Numbered from the stretch's first letter, positions 27,906 through 36,820 are shown. The stretch is 64,000 nt of DNA from Stackebrandtia albiflava (GCF_007994225.1 NZ_VLLL01000006.1:1178001-1242000), one strand, 5' to 3'. Notes: generated by a model not told the origin, from the letters alone. Numbers and translations are program-made.

Positions 27906-29125
27906 AGCACAACGCCTCCTTCGGCCGCGACGTGACGCAGCAGCGTGGGCAGCAGCCAGCGGCCCAGCGCGCCGAGCGCCGCCCCCGCCTCTGCCTGCCG
28001 ATCGGTCAGGTAACGCACCGCCAGGTCCACCAGGTACAGCAGGGCGCTGACCCGGGCGGCGGCCTCCTCGACGTCGAAGTGCCGCAACAGGTGCGGCGCC
28101 TCGGCCAGTACGGCGGCGACCGCCGTCGCCGGATCGCCCCCGGCGGTGACCATGTCGCGTTGCAGCCGGTAGTGCAACGCGTCGAATCCCATCGGGACGT
28201 CCTCGGTGAACCGTTCCAGGTCCCACAGCAGGATCTCGTCGGGGAACACCGCCATGTTCCAGGGCGTCCAGTCGCCGTGCCAGCTCCCGAACGCCAGTTC
28301 CCGGTCGGCGTGCCGCGACAGGAGCCGGGACCCGGCGTCCAGGAGTGCGGTGGCGTCGGAGTCGGTGCGCGCGGTCAGCGCGTCGAGCCGGGAACGCAAC
28401 CGCTCGTGGTACCGACTGGCGCCCAGTGTGGAGCGCCGCACGCCGCGGCACTCGGCGAACTCCCGCATCGCGGCGGCGAGCCGGTCCCTCCCCGGTGGGG
28501 TCGGGCGCCGCCAACCCGGCAACGCCTCCTGCACCAGGACGGTGTTGTCGCGCCACGTCCCCGCGTGCAGGACGGCGGGCACCCGCACCCGCCGCAGATC
28601 CGCGCGCGCCAGTTCCCGCAACGCCGCCGTCTCCGCGCCGACCAGCCGGCGGGTCAGCCCGTTGACGCCCAGCTTCGCGAAACCGACGGTGGTGGCCTCG
28701 CAGTTGAGGAGCTGAAGTACCGGCTTACGGTTCGCCCGGGCCGGACCGATGTGGATGCACAGGTGGACGTCGGTGCCCAGCGCCGCCCGCAGGTACCCGT
28801 TGACGTCGCCGCAACCCGGCCCGGCGGCCACCGTGAGCCGGTCGGGCAGCAGCAGCCGGTCCACCCCGGTGACGATCGCCGACACCGCGGCGTCGCGTTT
28901 CCAGCGGGCCGACCGGCTGGCCGGCCGCGCGTAGTGCCGCAGCGCCGTCGCCGCCAGCCGCCGCGACGCCGAGGGCACCAGCACCCGGGGGCGGCGGATG
29001 TCGGGTACCGCGATGTACTCGATGGGAGTGCCGCCGGAACGGGCCGGGTACAGCGCCGTCAGCACCTCGGCGAGGTACGCGGCCCGCCGCCGTTCGTCGT
29101 CGTCGGTGGAGATCCGTTCGCTCAT
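27902..29125 (-). CDS. APH-fold phosphotransferase-like protein
   Basis: 407 residues. The C-terminal half is an aminoglycoside-phosphotransferase/choline-kinase fold: catalytic loop FGSWHGDWTPWNMA (His-Gly-Asp, about residues 268-281) and metal site LLWDLERF (D-x-E/D variant of IDW). The N-terminal 150 residues are less conserved and may bind the substrate. Position between polymerase and sulfotransferase genes, with four-base overlaps on both sides, argues for a small-molecule or sugar kinase acting in polysaccharide assembly rather than for antibiotic resistance. ATG 29125 has GGAGGGGAAGG upstream. Confidence 0.8.
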   Translation of the reverse strand: MSERISTDDDERRRAAYLAEVLTALYPARSGGTPIEYIAVPDIRRPRVLVPSASRRLAATALRHYARPASRSARWKRDAAVSAIVTGVDRLLLPDRLTVAAGPGCGDVNGYLRAALGTDVHLCIHIGPARANRKPVLQLLNCEATTVGFAKLGVNGLTRRLVGAETAALRELARADLRRVRVPAVLHAGTWRDNTVLVQEALPGWRRPTPPGRDRLAAAMREFAECRGVRRSTLGASRYHERLRSRLDALTARTDSDATALLDAGSRLLSRHADRELAFGSWHGDWTPWNMAVFPDEILLWDLERFTEDVPMGFDALHYRLQRDMVTAGGDPATAVAAVLAEAPHLLRHFDVEEAAARVSALLYLVDLAVRYLTDRQAEAGAALGALGRWLLPTLLRHVAAEGGVVL

Positions 29126-30510
29126 CGTGCCTTCCCCTCCATGGCGCGATCCCGGACGTTCCGCCACATCAACGCGTAGACCAGCATCGTGATGACCAGC
29201 GGTGCCACCAGTGCGTTGTAGTAGAACATCGATGTCAGTGACAGGACCATCACTACCGATCCAACGATCCCGACGGCGGTGTGGTCGCGGCGGAACCGCC
29301 ACAGAACGGTGGCGAAGAAACCGAGATAGGCCACCGTTCCCGCGATCCCGTGGGCGAACAGCACCTGCCACAGTTGCCCGTTGCCGCCGAGGGTGCGCCC
29401 GCCGCAGCGCGGGCACTCCGGGGTCGGGCCGACCGCGATGGACTCACCGGAACCGATCGTCTTGCGGGTGGAACCGAATCCCAGGACCGGTGACTCGCCG
29501 ACCGCCTCCACCGCCTCCGCGGTGGCGAAGCCCCGGCCGTCGTCGGAGTGCCCGTTGTCGAGCCGGGCCCGCACCACCTCGCCCAGCGGTGTCGTGACGA
29601 TCACGCCGACCGCGAGGACGCCCGCCAGCGCCAGTACACCGATCGTCCACAACTGACCGATCACCGCGAGCCGGATCGCGACGACGACCGCGCCCACCGC
29701 CAGGTTGAACCACAGGCCCCGGTTCATCGACTGGATCACCGGGACGATCGCGACCGCCAGCAGCGCCACCGCCGCGATCCGCCACCGCCACCGCACCGGG
29801 AAGCAGAACGCCGCGACCACGACCCAGCCGACGCAGACGGCCAGGACGTTGCCCCACGTGTTGGTGTAACCCCACGGCGCGGCCGGACGGGGCGTCTCGT
29901 ATCCGAGGAAGTCCATGACCTGCGCCGCCTGCGGGTGTACGAGGGACTGCACGAAGCCGTCCCGCGCGACCTTGGGCGGCAACAGGGCCTCCACCGGCGA
30001 GGTGAACTCCAGGTGCCCGGCGAAGGTGCCGAGCAGGCCGCCCGCGACGGTGACCACGGCGAGCCAGCACAACAGGTTGACCATCCGCCGGCGTGGGAAC
30101 TCCCGCTCGGACAGGTTGACGGCGTACAACGCGATGACGGTGACGCATCCGTAGCCGGTCGCGCGGTACAGCGCCCCCGGCAACCGGCCCCACCAGCCCT
30201 CGGCGACGGTTCCGGCCGGGTCGACGTCCAGGGCCGACAGGCTCAACAGGACCAACAGGCAGAACACCAGCCAGACCGCGAAGCCCGGTGGCACCTCGAC
30301 GTGCCGCCGCCGCCACAGCGACACCGCCATGGGGATGGCGACGATCGGGAAGATCAACGCCCCCAGGCCCAGCGCCCACCACACCGGATAGAACACGATC
30401 AGCCAGGTCAGCAGACTGCCCGGCCCGGTCAGCAGCGTGGCCGCCGACCCCGCCGGGGCACCGCCCGGCACCGGGCGCATTCCCGGTCGCGGGGCGAGGT
30501 CAGTGGTCAT
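29122..30510 (-). CDS. O-antigen ligase/polymerase-like membrane protein (Wzy/WaaL)
   Basis: 462 residues with about 11-12 helices and a large periplasmic-side loop near residues 300-385, the topology of Wzy/O-antigen ligase proteins. The loop contains DDGRGFATAEAVEAVGESPVLG followed by a small CPRC-x-GC-like cysteine pair (ECPRCGGRTLG). The usual C-terminal ligase segment (GNGQLWQVLFAHGIAGTV) comes next. It joins repeat units or attaches the chain outside the membrane. It overlaps the Wzz-like gene by 11 bases and the APH-like gene by four. The cysteine pair in the external loop is unusual for the family. Confidence 0.82.
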   Translation of the reverse strand: MTTDLAPRPGMRPVPGGAPAGSAATLLTGPGSLLTWLIVFYPVWWALGLGALIFPIVAIPMAVSLWRRRHVEVPPGFAVWLVFCLLVLLSLSALDVDPAGTVAEGWWGRLPGALYRATGYGCVTVIALYAVNLSEREFPRRRMVNLLCWLAVVTVAGGLLGTFAGHLEFTSPVEALLPPKVARDGFVQSLVHPQAAQVMDFLGYETPRPAAPWGYTNTWGNVLAVCVGWVVVAAFCFPVRWRWRIAAVALLAVAIVPVIQSMNRGLWFNLAVGAVVVAIRLAVIGQLWTIGVLALAGVLAVGVIVTTPLGEVVRARLDNGHSDDGRGFATAEAVEAVGESPVLGFGSTRKTIGSGESIAVGPTPECPRCGGRTLGGNGQLWQVLFAHGIAGTVAYLGFFATVLWRFRRDHTAVGIVGSVVMVLSLTSMFYYNALVAPLVITMLVYALMWRNVRDRAMEGKAR

Positions 30511-32191
30511 CGGCCGTGCCGGAACCGGCCGGGGCGCCCTGCGCGTCGACGACGGGCATCGTCTCCGTCGGGGTGTCGTCCGGCGACGGCATCACGTCAC
30601 GCGGCCGGGGCCGTGGCGCCGGCCGCCGCGCGCCCTGCCGCCGGGACTGGTCCTCGTGCCGGGGCACCGTCAACGGGGCCTCGGTGGGCACACTCGAACG
30701 CGGCAGTACCACCGCGCCCAGCAGCGGGACACCGATCCGGTGCACGGCCTGGACCGCGTCGAGCACCTCGTCGACCCGGTCACGTCCACACTCGACGGCG
30801 AGGATCACGGCGTCGGCGGGACCCGCCATGAACTGGGCGTCCGCCGAGATCGACAGGGGAGCGGCGTCCACCACGACCCAGTCGGCCCGGTCCTTCAGGC
30901 GCGCGTACACCTCGCTCACCATGTCCCCGGTGGGACCGGTGGCCGTCGCGCAGCCGCCGGGGCCGATCACGTGCAGGAGCGGTTGGCGCGCCGCCGGATG
31001 CAGCGCCGCCGTCAACCGCGCCCGGTCGGCGAACACGTCGGACAGGCCCGGCACCGCGGGCACGCCGAGTTGCGAGGGCAGCGTGACGGGCCCGCCCGGG
31101 TGACTCGCCACCGCCACCACCGGATCACCGGCCCTGGCAAGGGCCGCCGCCAGGTTCGCCGACACCACGCTGGACGCGGAGCCCGGTGCGACCCCGGCGA
31201 CGACGATGACCCGTGTCGTGTCGCCCATCGCCGCGGCCACCTCGTGGCGCAGCTTCCCGAACACCCGCCCGACCGGGCCGAAGGCGCCGAAGACGTCGGT
31301 CGGCTTGATCCTGAGCCGGCCCGGGAGCGTGGTCAACACCTCGACGTCGCAGCGGCGGGTGACGTCGCCCGGGTGCCATATCCGGACCGCGAACCGCATC
31401 CGGACCGCCATGACCAGCAGCGCCGCCAACAGCCCGATCGTCGCGCCGCCCGCCATGTTGACGAGGCGGTGCGGGGACGCCGCGGTGGACGGCACGTCTG
31501 CCTCGCTGATGATCTTCCCCGAGCCGACCGACTCCGCGGCGGTGCGCAACCGGCTGTTGCGGGCGGTCAGGTCGGCGATCTCGTTGTCGAGGATGTCGCG
31601 GTCGTTCTTCAGGGCCGCGTACCGGGAACTCGTGGGCTTGAGCTCGTCCATGGCGGCGCTGAGTTCGTCGCGCTGACCGCGTAGCTCGGTGAGCTCCGTG
31701 GCGGTGGCTCCGGCCTGTTCGGACAGACGGGTGTACGCCGACGTGGCGCGGTGTTCGAGGTACGCCGTCGCGAACGCCTGGGCACCGGCCCGGGCGGCAC
31801 GCGGTTCGGACGCGACGAAGGTGATGTCGAGGATCGACGTGTTGGGCGGCACGGTGACCCTCACCTGGCGGGAGAGCTCGGCCGGCTCGGCGGCGCCCTC
31901 GCCCAGCCGGGTCGCGGCCAGCACCGCGACCTCGGTGGACTTGACCAGTTGCGCCTCGGTGTCCAGGTTGATCTCACCCCTGGTGCGGCCCTGCGCCAGG
32001 GAGCCCTCCTCCGCGCCGGTCGGTTGCACCAGTACCGAGGTCACGGCCTCGTACTTCTTGGGCGCCAGCGCCGAATAGCCGGCCCCGCACGCGAGCCCGA
32101 CGACGGTGGCGCCGATCAGCAGCCACCGGTGACGTTTGAGGACGTCGACGTAGTCGCCGAGCGTGCGGCCGGGAACAGGGGCGGCAGTCAA
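30500..32191 (-). CDS. Wzz/BY-kinase-like chain-length protein with degenerate kinase motifs
   Basis: About 563 residues. Wzz domain: DVLKRHRWLLIGATVVGLACG (TM1, about 14-34), an external coiled-coil region (about 60-240) and TM2 (LVNMAGGATIGLLAALLVMAV, about 245-265). A cytoplasmic P-loop domain follows (about 300-520). Its Walker A region reads AGVAPGSASSVVSANLA (near residue 330), lacking the invariant Lys. The A' motif reads VVAVASHPGG and lacks the Asp pair. Walker B is WVVVDAAPL. No Tyr-rich tail exists. It likely controls chain length or export without kinase activity. The TTG at 32191 after AAAGG is the most natural start; ATG 32281 is possible. First gene of the operon. Confidence 0.85.
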   Translation of the reverse strand: MTAAPVPGRTLGDYVDVLKRHRWLLIGATVVGLACGAGYSALAPKKYEAVTSVLVQPTGAEEGSLAQGRTRGEINLDTEAQLVKSTEVAVLAATRLGEGAAEPAELSRQVRVTVPPNTSILDITFVASEPRAARAGAQAFATAYLEHRATSAYTRLSEQAGATATELTELRGQRDELSAAMDELKPTSSRYAALKNDRDILDNEIADLTARNSRLRTAAESVGSGKIISEADVPSTAASPHRLVNMAGGATIGLLAALLVMAVRMRFAVRIWHPGDVTRRCDVEVLTTLPGRLRIKPTDVFGAFGPVGRVFGKLRHEVAAAMGDTTRVIVVAGVAPGSASSVVSANLAAALARAGDPVVAVASHPGGPVTLPSQLGVPAVPGLSDVFADRARLTAALHPAARQPLLHVIGPGGCATATGPTGDMVSEVYARLKDRADWVVVDAAPLSISADAQFMAGPADAVILAVECGRDRVDEVLDAVQAVHRIGVPLLGAVVLPRSSVPTEAPLTVPRHEDQSRRQGARRPAPRPRPRDVMPSPDDTPTETMPVVDAQGAPAGSGTADDH

Positions 32192-32323
32192 CGAACCCGT
32201 GGCCTTTCGTGAGGAGATGGCGAGCGAGGGCGTCGAAGGACCAACGACCTCCCACCGGCACGGACACGGCCGGATCGGCATATTGTGTCCGAACATTCAC
32301 CCAAGGTCACCTATTTGGTCGGC

Positions 32324-32409
32324 GTGTCGGCTTGCCGACACTTGTCTGCGCCGTGTGTGCCCCGCGGGCATCCGAATGCGACGAATATCGACACTTTCGG
32401 GGTGTCGGC
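32324..32409. promoter_or_regulatory. Four GTGTCGGC half-sites in two inverted repeats
   Basis: GTGTCGGC (32324-32331) faces GCCGACAC (32334-32341). CGACAC (32389-32394) faces GTGTCGGC (32402-32409). They sit in the divergent gap between the polysaccharide operon and the GH26-like gene and look like a pair of operators for a dimeric regulator. No regulator gene lies next to them. Confidence 0.5.
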
Positions 32410-32476
32410 GTCACGAAGCCGCATATCAATGGGGTAATAGACGCAGCGAATCCGGCAACCGGCGCAGGGGGCGGCC

Positions 32477-34129
32477 ATGGTGAGGATCGGACGGAGACGG
32501 CGCATCGCCATCGGAGCGGGCGCGGCGGCAGTCGTGCTGGCGGTGGTCACGGCCGGCTACGGGCTCGGCCTGTTCGGCGACGGCTTCGTCGCCGAGGCCG
32601 ACGAGAACGGCGCCCCGGCACGCGGCGACGCCTACACCGTGAGCGGGAGACCCGAGGCGAACACCGGTGAGGCCACCGAACTGCACGTCGGCGTGTCGGA
32701 GGCGGGCGTCTCGGTCACGTACCTGCGGTTCGCGGTCGCCGACGCCGGTGTGCCCACGGCGGCCCGGCTGCGACTGGAACTCGTGGAACCCGCCGGGCAC
32801 GGCCTGCTGGAGGTCACGCAGGTTGATTCGGGGTGGACGGAGACGGCGATCAACCTGCTGGAGGCGCCGCCCTTCGGCAAGGTCCTCGACACCCGCCGGG
32901 TGTCGCCGGAGACCACCACCGTCGCCTTCGACGTCACCGAGGCGGTCGTGCCCGGCCGCACGGTGGCGTTCGCGGTGACGACACCCGCCACCGGGGAGTT
33001 GTGGCGGCTGCACTCCAGGGAGGCCGACACCGGTGTCCCCCGGCTGCAACTCGAACTGCCGCCGCAGGGTGCCAGGTCCCCGGTGCCGCAGCCGTCGTCG
33101 ACCACGCAGCCGACCGTCCGGCCGACCGTGCCGCCGGACGGGTTCGACGCCGAGTCCCGCGCCACCGACCAGCAGGCCGCGGCCGGCTGCGTCACCGACG
33201 CGCTGCTCGTCCCCACCTGTGGATCCCTGCTGGGCGTCGCCCCCGGCGCGCACTCCCGGGAGGACAAGACCAAGGCGTTGCTGCGGTTCGAGGCCGACAC
33301 CGGCCGCCACCAGCACATCTACCACGGGTACCACCGTGGACGCGGCGAGGTGTTCCCGACCGCCGCCGAGATCGCCCTGGCGAGCGACCCGGAGCACCCC
33401 CGGGTGCTGTTCCTGAACTGGAAACCGGCAGGCGCGAGCTGGGCCGAGATCGCGGCGGGCGACCCCGCGACCGACGAGTACCTCGACGAGCTCGCCGCGC
33501 ACATCGCCGAGAACTTCGACCGTCCGATGTTCTTCACGGTCCATCACGAGCCGGAGGACGACGTGCGCGACCGCGAGGGCTCCGGATACACCGCCGACGA
33601 CTACGCCGCGATGTACCGCCACGTCGTCGAGCGACTGCGCGCCGGAGGGGCCGACCGGCTCGTCACCGTCATGGTCTACATGGCGTACCTGAAGTGGACG
33701 GACATGCCGTGGCACTCGCGGTTGTATCCGGGCGACGACGTGGTCGACTGGGTCGGTTGGGACACCTACGGGTACAGCGACCCCGGCCACGGACACGGCG
33801 ACTTCGCCGAACTGGTGAACCGGGTCTCCGACGCCGATCCCGACTGGCCAGGCTTCTACAACTGGGCCGCCACGACGTACCCCGACAAGCCGCTGATGAT
33901 CGCGGAGTGGGGGGTCTGGTACTCCGAGGACAACCCGCTGCACCAGGCCGCCGTGTTCGAGGACGCGATAGCCCAGATGTCGCACTTTCCGAGATTGAAG
34001 GCGATGGTGTACTTCGAGTCGGAGAACGCCGAGGGCCGGGACTCCCGGGTCGACGTGGAGCCGGAGGGCCTCGACTCCTACCGCAGGTTCGTCGGATCCA
34101 AACACTTCGCGGTGGACCTGCGCTGGTGA
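32477..34129 (+). CDS. Membrane-anchored GH26-like glycoside hydrolase
   Basis: 550 residues. An Arg-rich N-terminus and one hydrophobic helix (about 9-34) act as signal anchor. A beta-rich DNRLRE-like module (about 50-195) precedes a Pro/Thr linker (200-222). The catalytic TIM barrel (about 235-550) resembles GH26 beta-mannanase and similar clan A enzymes. Glu358 in VHHEPE is the likely acid/base and Glu477 in IAEWGVW the likely nucleophile. It is divergent from the polysaccharide operon across shared operator-like repeats. It may therefore trim or release that polymer, in the way PslG- or PelA-type hydrolases accompany their operons. ATG 32477; the RBS (GGGGGCGG) is acceptable. Confidence 0.78.
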   Translation: MVRIGRRRRIAIGAGAAAVVLAVVTAGYGLGLFGDGFVAEADENGAPARGDAYTVSGRPEANTGEATELHVGVSEAGVSVTYLRFAVADAGVPTAARLRLELVEPAGHGLLEVTQVDSGWTETAINLLEAPPFGKVLDTRRVSPETTTVAFDVTEAVVPGRTVAFAVTTPATGELWRLHSREADTGVPRLQLELPPQGARSPVPQPSSTTQPTVRPTVPPDGFDAESRATDQQAAAGCVTDALLVPTCGSLLGVAPGAHSREDKTKALLRFEADTGRHQHIYHGYHRGRGEVFPTAAEIALASDPEHPRVLFLNWKPAGASWAEIAAGDPATDEYLDELAAHIAENFDRPMFFTVHHEPEDDVRDREGSGYTADDYAAMYRHVVERLRAGGADRLVTVMVYMAYLKWTDMPWHSRLYPGDDVVDWVGWDTYGYSDPGHGHGDFAELVNRVSDADPDWPGFYNWAATTYPDKPLMIAEWGVWYSEDNPLHQAAVFEDAIAQMSHFPRLKAMVYFESENAEGRDSRVDVEPEGLDSYRRFVGSKHFAVDLRW

Positions 34130-34141
34130 CGGGCCTCGCGC

Positions 34142-34172
34142 CGGGACGTGTGCGGCGTCCGCACACGTCCCG
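34142..34172. terminator. Perfect 14-bp terminator hairpin
   Basis: CGGGACGTGTGCGG (34142-34155) and its exact complement (34159-34172) enclose a three-base loop, between the convergent GH26-like and thiolase genes. The same arm sequence occurs at 3838-3851. Confidence 0.75.
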
Positions 34173-34191
34173 ATCGTCGACGGCGGGGCCT

Positions 34192-35436
34192 CTATAGCCG
34201 TTCGATCACCATCGCCATGCCCTGGCCGCCACCGACGCACATGGTCTCCAGCCCGTAACGGCCTCCGGTGCGCTGCAGGCCGTGCAGCAGCGTCCCGGTG
34301 ATGCGCGCGCCGGTCATCCCGAACGGGTGACCGACGGCGATCGCGCCACCGTGGACGTTCAACTTCTCCAAGGGCACACCCAGGTCCCGGTAGGACGGGA
34401 TCACCTGGGCCGCGAACGCCTCGTTGATCTCCACCAGGTCCATGTCGTCGACGGTGAGTCCCGCCCGGGCCAGCGCCTGCCGCGACGCCTCCACGGGGCC
34501 GATGCCCATGATCTCCGGGGACATCGCCGTCACGCCGGTCGACACGATCCTGGCCAGTGGCGTGATGCCCAGTTCGGCGGCCCTGGTGTCGCTCATGACG
34601 ACGACGGCGGCGGCACCGTCGTTCAACGGGCAGCAGTTCCCGGCCGTCACCAGGCCGTTGGGCCGGAACACCGGCTTGAGGCCCGCGACGCCCTCCATCG
34701 TGACACCGGGCCGGGGGCCGTCGTCGGCGGAGACGACGGAACCGTCCGGCAGGGTGACCGGCGTGATCTCCTCGGCCCAGAAGCCGTCCGCGACGGCCTT
34801 CTCCGCGAGGTTCTGCGACCGCACCCCGAACTCGTCCATCTCCTCGCGCGTGACACCGCGCGCCCGCGCCAGGTTCTCGGCGGTCTGGCCCATCGCCAGG
34901 TAGATGTCGGGTAGTCCGCCGGCCTCGCGGGGGTCGGTCCACTCGGTGGCGCCCTCGGTGGCCTGCCGCGCGGTGCGGTGGTGCGCGTCGGCGAACACCG
35001 GGTTCTGCCAGCCGCCGCCGACCGCCTCCTGCGCCTCCGCGGGGAGGGCGTCGGAGTTGCCGCGCGAGTACCGCGACACGGTCTCCACTCCCGCCGATAT
35101 GAAGACGTCGCCCTCGCCGGCCTTGATGGCGTGGAACGCCATGCGCGTGGTCTGCAGCGACGAGGCGCAGTACCGGGTGAGGGTGGCCGCGGGGAGGTGG
35201 TCGTAACCGAGCATCACGGCCACGACCCGCGCCATGTTGAACCCGGCCTCGCCGCCCGGCAGGCCGCATCCCAGATACAGGTCGTCGATGAGGGCCGGAT
35301 CCAGGTCGGGCACCTTGTCGAGGGCGGCGCGTACGGCGGTGGCCGCCAGGTCGTCGGGCCGCATGTCCTTCAACGAGCCCTTGACGGCCCGTCCTATCGG
35401 AGTGCGGGCGGTGGCCACGATCACGGCTTCAGTCAT
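34192..35436 (-). CDS. Acetyl-CoA C-acyltransferase (thiolase)
   Basis: 414 residues, degradative thiolase. Nucleophile Cys in TRYCASSLQTTR (about residue 93), GGAIAVGHPFGMTGAR with the catalytic His (near 360) and CVGGGQGMAM with the second active-site Cys (about 400). It cleaves 3-ketoacyl-CoA with CoA. The HPFGMTGAR motif places it with the FadA/FadA5-like group active on fatty-acid or sterol side chains. It overlaps the upstream monooxygenase gene by four bases (ATGA), so the pair is coupled, a combination more suggestive of a catabolic or tailoring pathway than of the fatty-acid core. Confidence 0.92.
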   Translation of the reverse strand: MTEAVIVATARTPIGRAVKGSLKDMRPDDLAATAVRAALDKVPDLDPALIDDLYLGCGLPGGEAGFNMARVVAVMLGYDHLPAATLTRYCASSLQTTRMAFHAIKAGEGDVFISAGVETVSRYSRGNSDALPAEAQEAVGGGWQNPVFADAHHRTARQATEGATEWTDPREAGGLPDIYLAMGQTAENLARARGVTREEMDEFGVRSQNLAEKAVADGFWAEEITPVTLPDGSVVSADDGPRPGVTMEGVAGLKPVFRPNGLVTAGNCCPLNDGAAAVVVMSDTRAAELGITPLARIVSTGVTAMSPEIMGIGPVEASRQALARAGLTVDDMDLVEINEAFAAQVIPSYRDLGVPLEKLNVHGGAIAVGHPFGMTGARITGTLLHGLQRTGGRYGLETMCVGGGQGMAMVIERL

Positions 35437-36641
35437 GCCGCCGACTCTACCGGTGGGTAACCCGACGGTGCGTGGTACCGGCGGCCCCGGCCGGGGCGAG
35501 TGGCGACGCCGGCCGGGGCACGCACCGTTCGGTAGTCCTTCACGTCGATGCCGTTCACGGCGGCGGCCATCAGCTCGGGAACGGGGGAGTTGTCGGGGTT
35601 GCGCTCCACCGCGAGCCGCTGGTTCAGCCGGACGTACTCGCGCATCTCGGTCTCGTAGGCGCGCAGTCCCGCCGGGTCGCCCGCCGCGGCGGCCAGTTCA
35701 CCGGCCGGCACGTACCCGCCCACCAGGGCGAGGCTGGTGCCCTGCCCGGTCAACGGCGAACCGCAGTAGGCGGCGTCACCGACCAGGCCGACCCGTCCGG
35801 TGCTCCACGCGGGCATGTGGATCTGCGCCATCGTGTCGAAGTAGAAGTCGGGTGCCTCGGCGGCCAGTTCCAGCAGCCGGGGGACCTCCCAGCCGATGCC
35901 GGCGAAGCCCGCGGCCAGCAGGCGCCGTTGCAGTGCGACGTCGCGGTGGTCGTATTCGAGGTCCTCGTCCTTGAATCCGATGATGGCGCGGGCCCCGCCG
36001 GGCCTGCGGGTGGTGTAGACCATCGCGGTGGTGTCGCCGAGGTGTTGCATCACCTGCCAGCGGTCCAGTCCCAGGTAGTTCGGAATGCTGAAGATGCCGA
36101 TGTGGGCGTGCAGGGAGCGGATGTAGTCGGATTCGGGGCCGAACGCGATCCGCCGGGTGTGGGAGTGGAGCCCGTCGGCGCCGACGACGATGTCGAAGTC
36201 CCGCCGCAGTCCCGATTCGAAGGTGACGTGGGTACGCGAACCGGTCTGCGTGATGGCGGCGATCGAGTCGGCGAAGCGGAACTCGATCCCGTCGTCGAGT
36301 GTGCCGTGGATGATCTCGTTCAGGTCGTCGCGGAACAGTTCGAGGTCCTCGCCGTCGAGGCGTCCGCCGGAGAAGGTCTCCTCGGTGGTGCTCATCAGTT
36401 CGCGGCCGTCGGCGTCCACCACGGTCATGCCGCGGAATCCGGTGACGTGTTGCCTGATCTGCTCCAGGATGCCCATCCGTTCCACCACTGTCAGGGCGAC
36501 GCCGCGGATGTCGATCGCCTGGCCGCCGGACCGCAGGCCGGGTGCCTTCTCGACGACGGTGACGGTGAAGCCGTGGCGGCGGAGCCAGTGGGCGGTGGTG
36601 AGTCCTGCGATGCTCGCGCCGGAGACGAGTACGTGTGTCAT
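35433..36641 (-). CDS. FAD-dependent monooxygenase
   Basis: 402 residues of the class A flavoprotein monooxygenase group (PHBH/TetX-like). GSGxxG variant VLVSGASIAGLTTAHWLRRHG (residues 4-24), DG-type motif VVGADGLHSHTRR (about residues 157-169) and GLVGDAAYCGSPLTGQGTSLA (GD motif). It would hydroxylate an aromatic or polyketide-like substrate using NAD(P)H and O2. Closest general type is TetX/RebC-like anhydrotetracycline or rifampicin-modifying enzymes, so drug inactivation is possible. Divergent from the GntR-TetR regulator at 36843, with operator-like palindromes between them, suggesting inducible expression with the thiolase. Confidence 0.9.
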   Translation of the reverse strand: MTHVLVSGASIAGLTTAHWLRRHGFTVTVVEKAPGLRSGGQAIDIRGVALTVVERMGILEQIRQHVTGFRGMTVVDADGRELMSTTEETFSGGRLDGEDLELFRDDLNEIIHGTLDDGIEFRFADSIAAITQTGSRTHVTFESGLRRDFDIVVGADGLHSHTRRIAFGPESDYIRSLHAHIGIFSIPNYLGLDRWQVMQHLGDTTAMVYTTRRPGGARAIIGFKDEDLEYDHRDVALQRRLLAAGFAGIGWEVPRLLELAAEAPDFYFDTMAQIHMPAWSTGRVGLVGDAAYCGSPLTGQGTSLALVGGYVPAGELAAAAGDPAGLRAYETEMREYVRLNQRLAVERNPDNSPVPELMAAAVNGIDVKDYRTVRAPAGVATRPGRGRRYHAPSGYPPVESAA

Positions 36642-36743
36642 GGGTTCCCTTCCAGGTACGCCGTACGGAGCCTGTCGTCCGTGGTGGCGTCGTCGTCTGT
36701 CGTGTACACGCTACGGCGGTGAATAAGCTGGGTATCGGCATCC

Positions 36744-36757
36744 CTGCACTAGTACAG
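36744..36757. promoter_or_regulatory. Operator-like palindrome, site 1
   Basis: CTGCACTAGTACAG, a 14-bp near-palindrome with one mismatched pair. Site 2 (36821-36834) is its exact reverse complement, 77 bases away. It lies about 100 bases upstream of the monooxygenase start. Likely binding site of the adjacent GntR-TetR regulator. Confidence 0.6.
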
Positions 36758-36820
36758 ACGAGAGGGTTTCCGGGGCGACTTGCTGCGAAATCCGCCGTGG
36801 CGCTACGCTCTCCGCATCAT

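Noticed and set aside
27902-29125. Aminoglycoside resistance gene
   Set aside because: The APH fold is present, but four-base overlaps with polysaccharide genes on both sides argue for a role in that pathway.
32426-35269. Very long minus-strand frame of about 947 codons
   Set aside because: Composition is Arg/Gly/Val-rich and antisense to the GH26-like gene, and partly out of frame with the thiolase gene; a GC-driven artefact.
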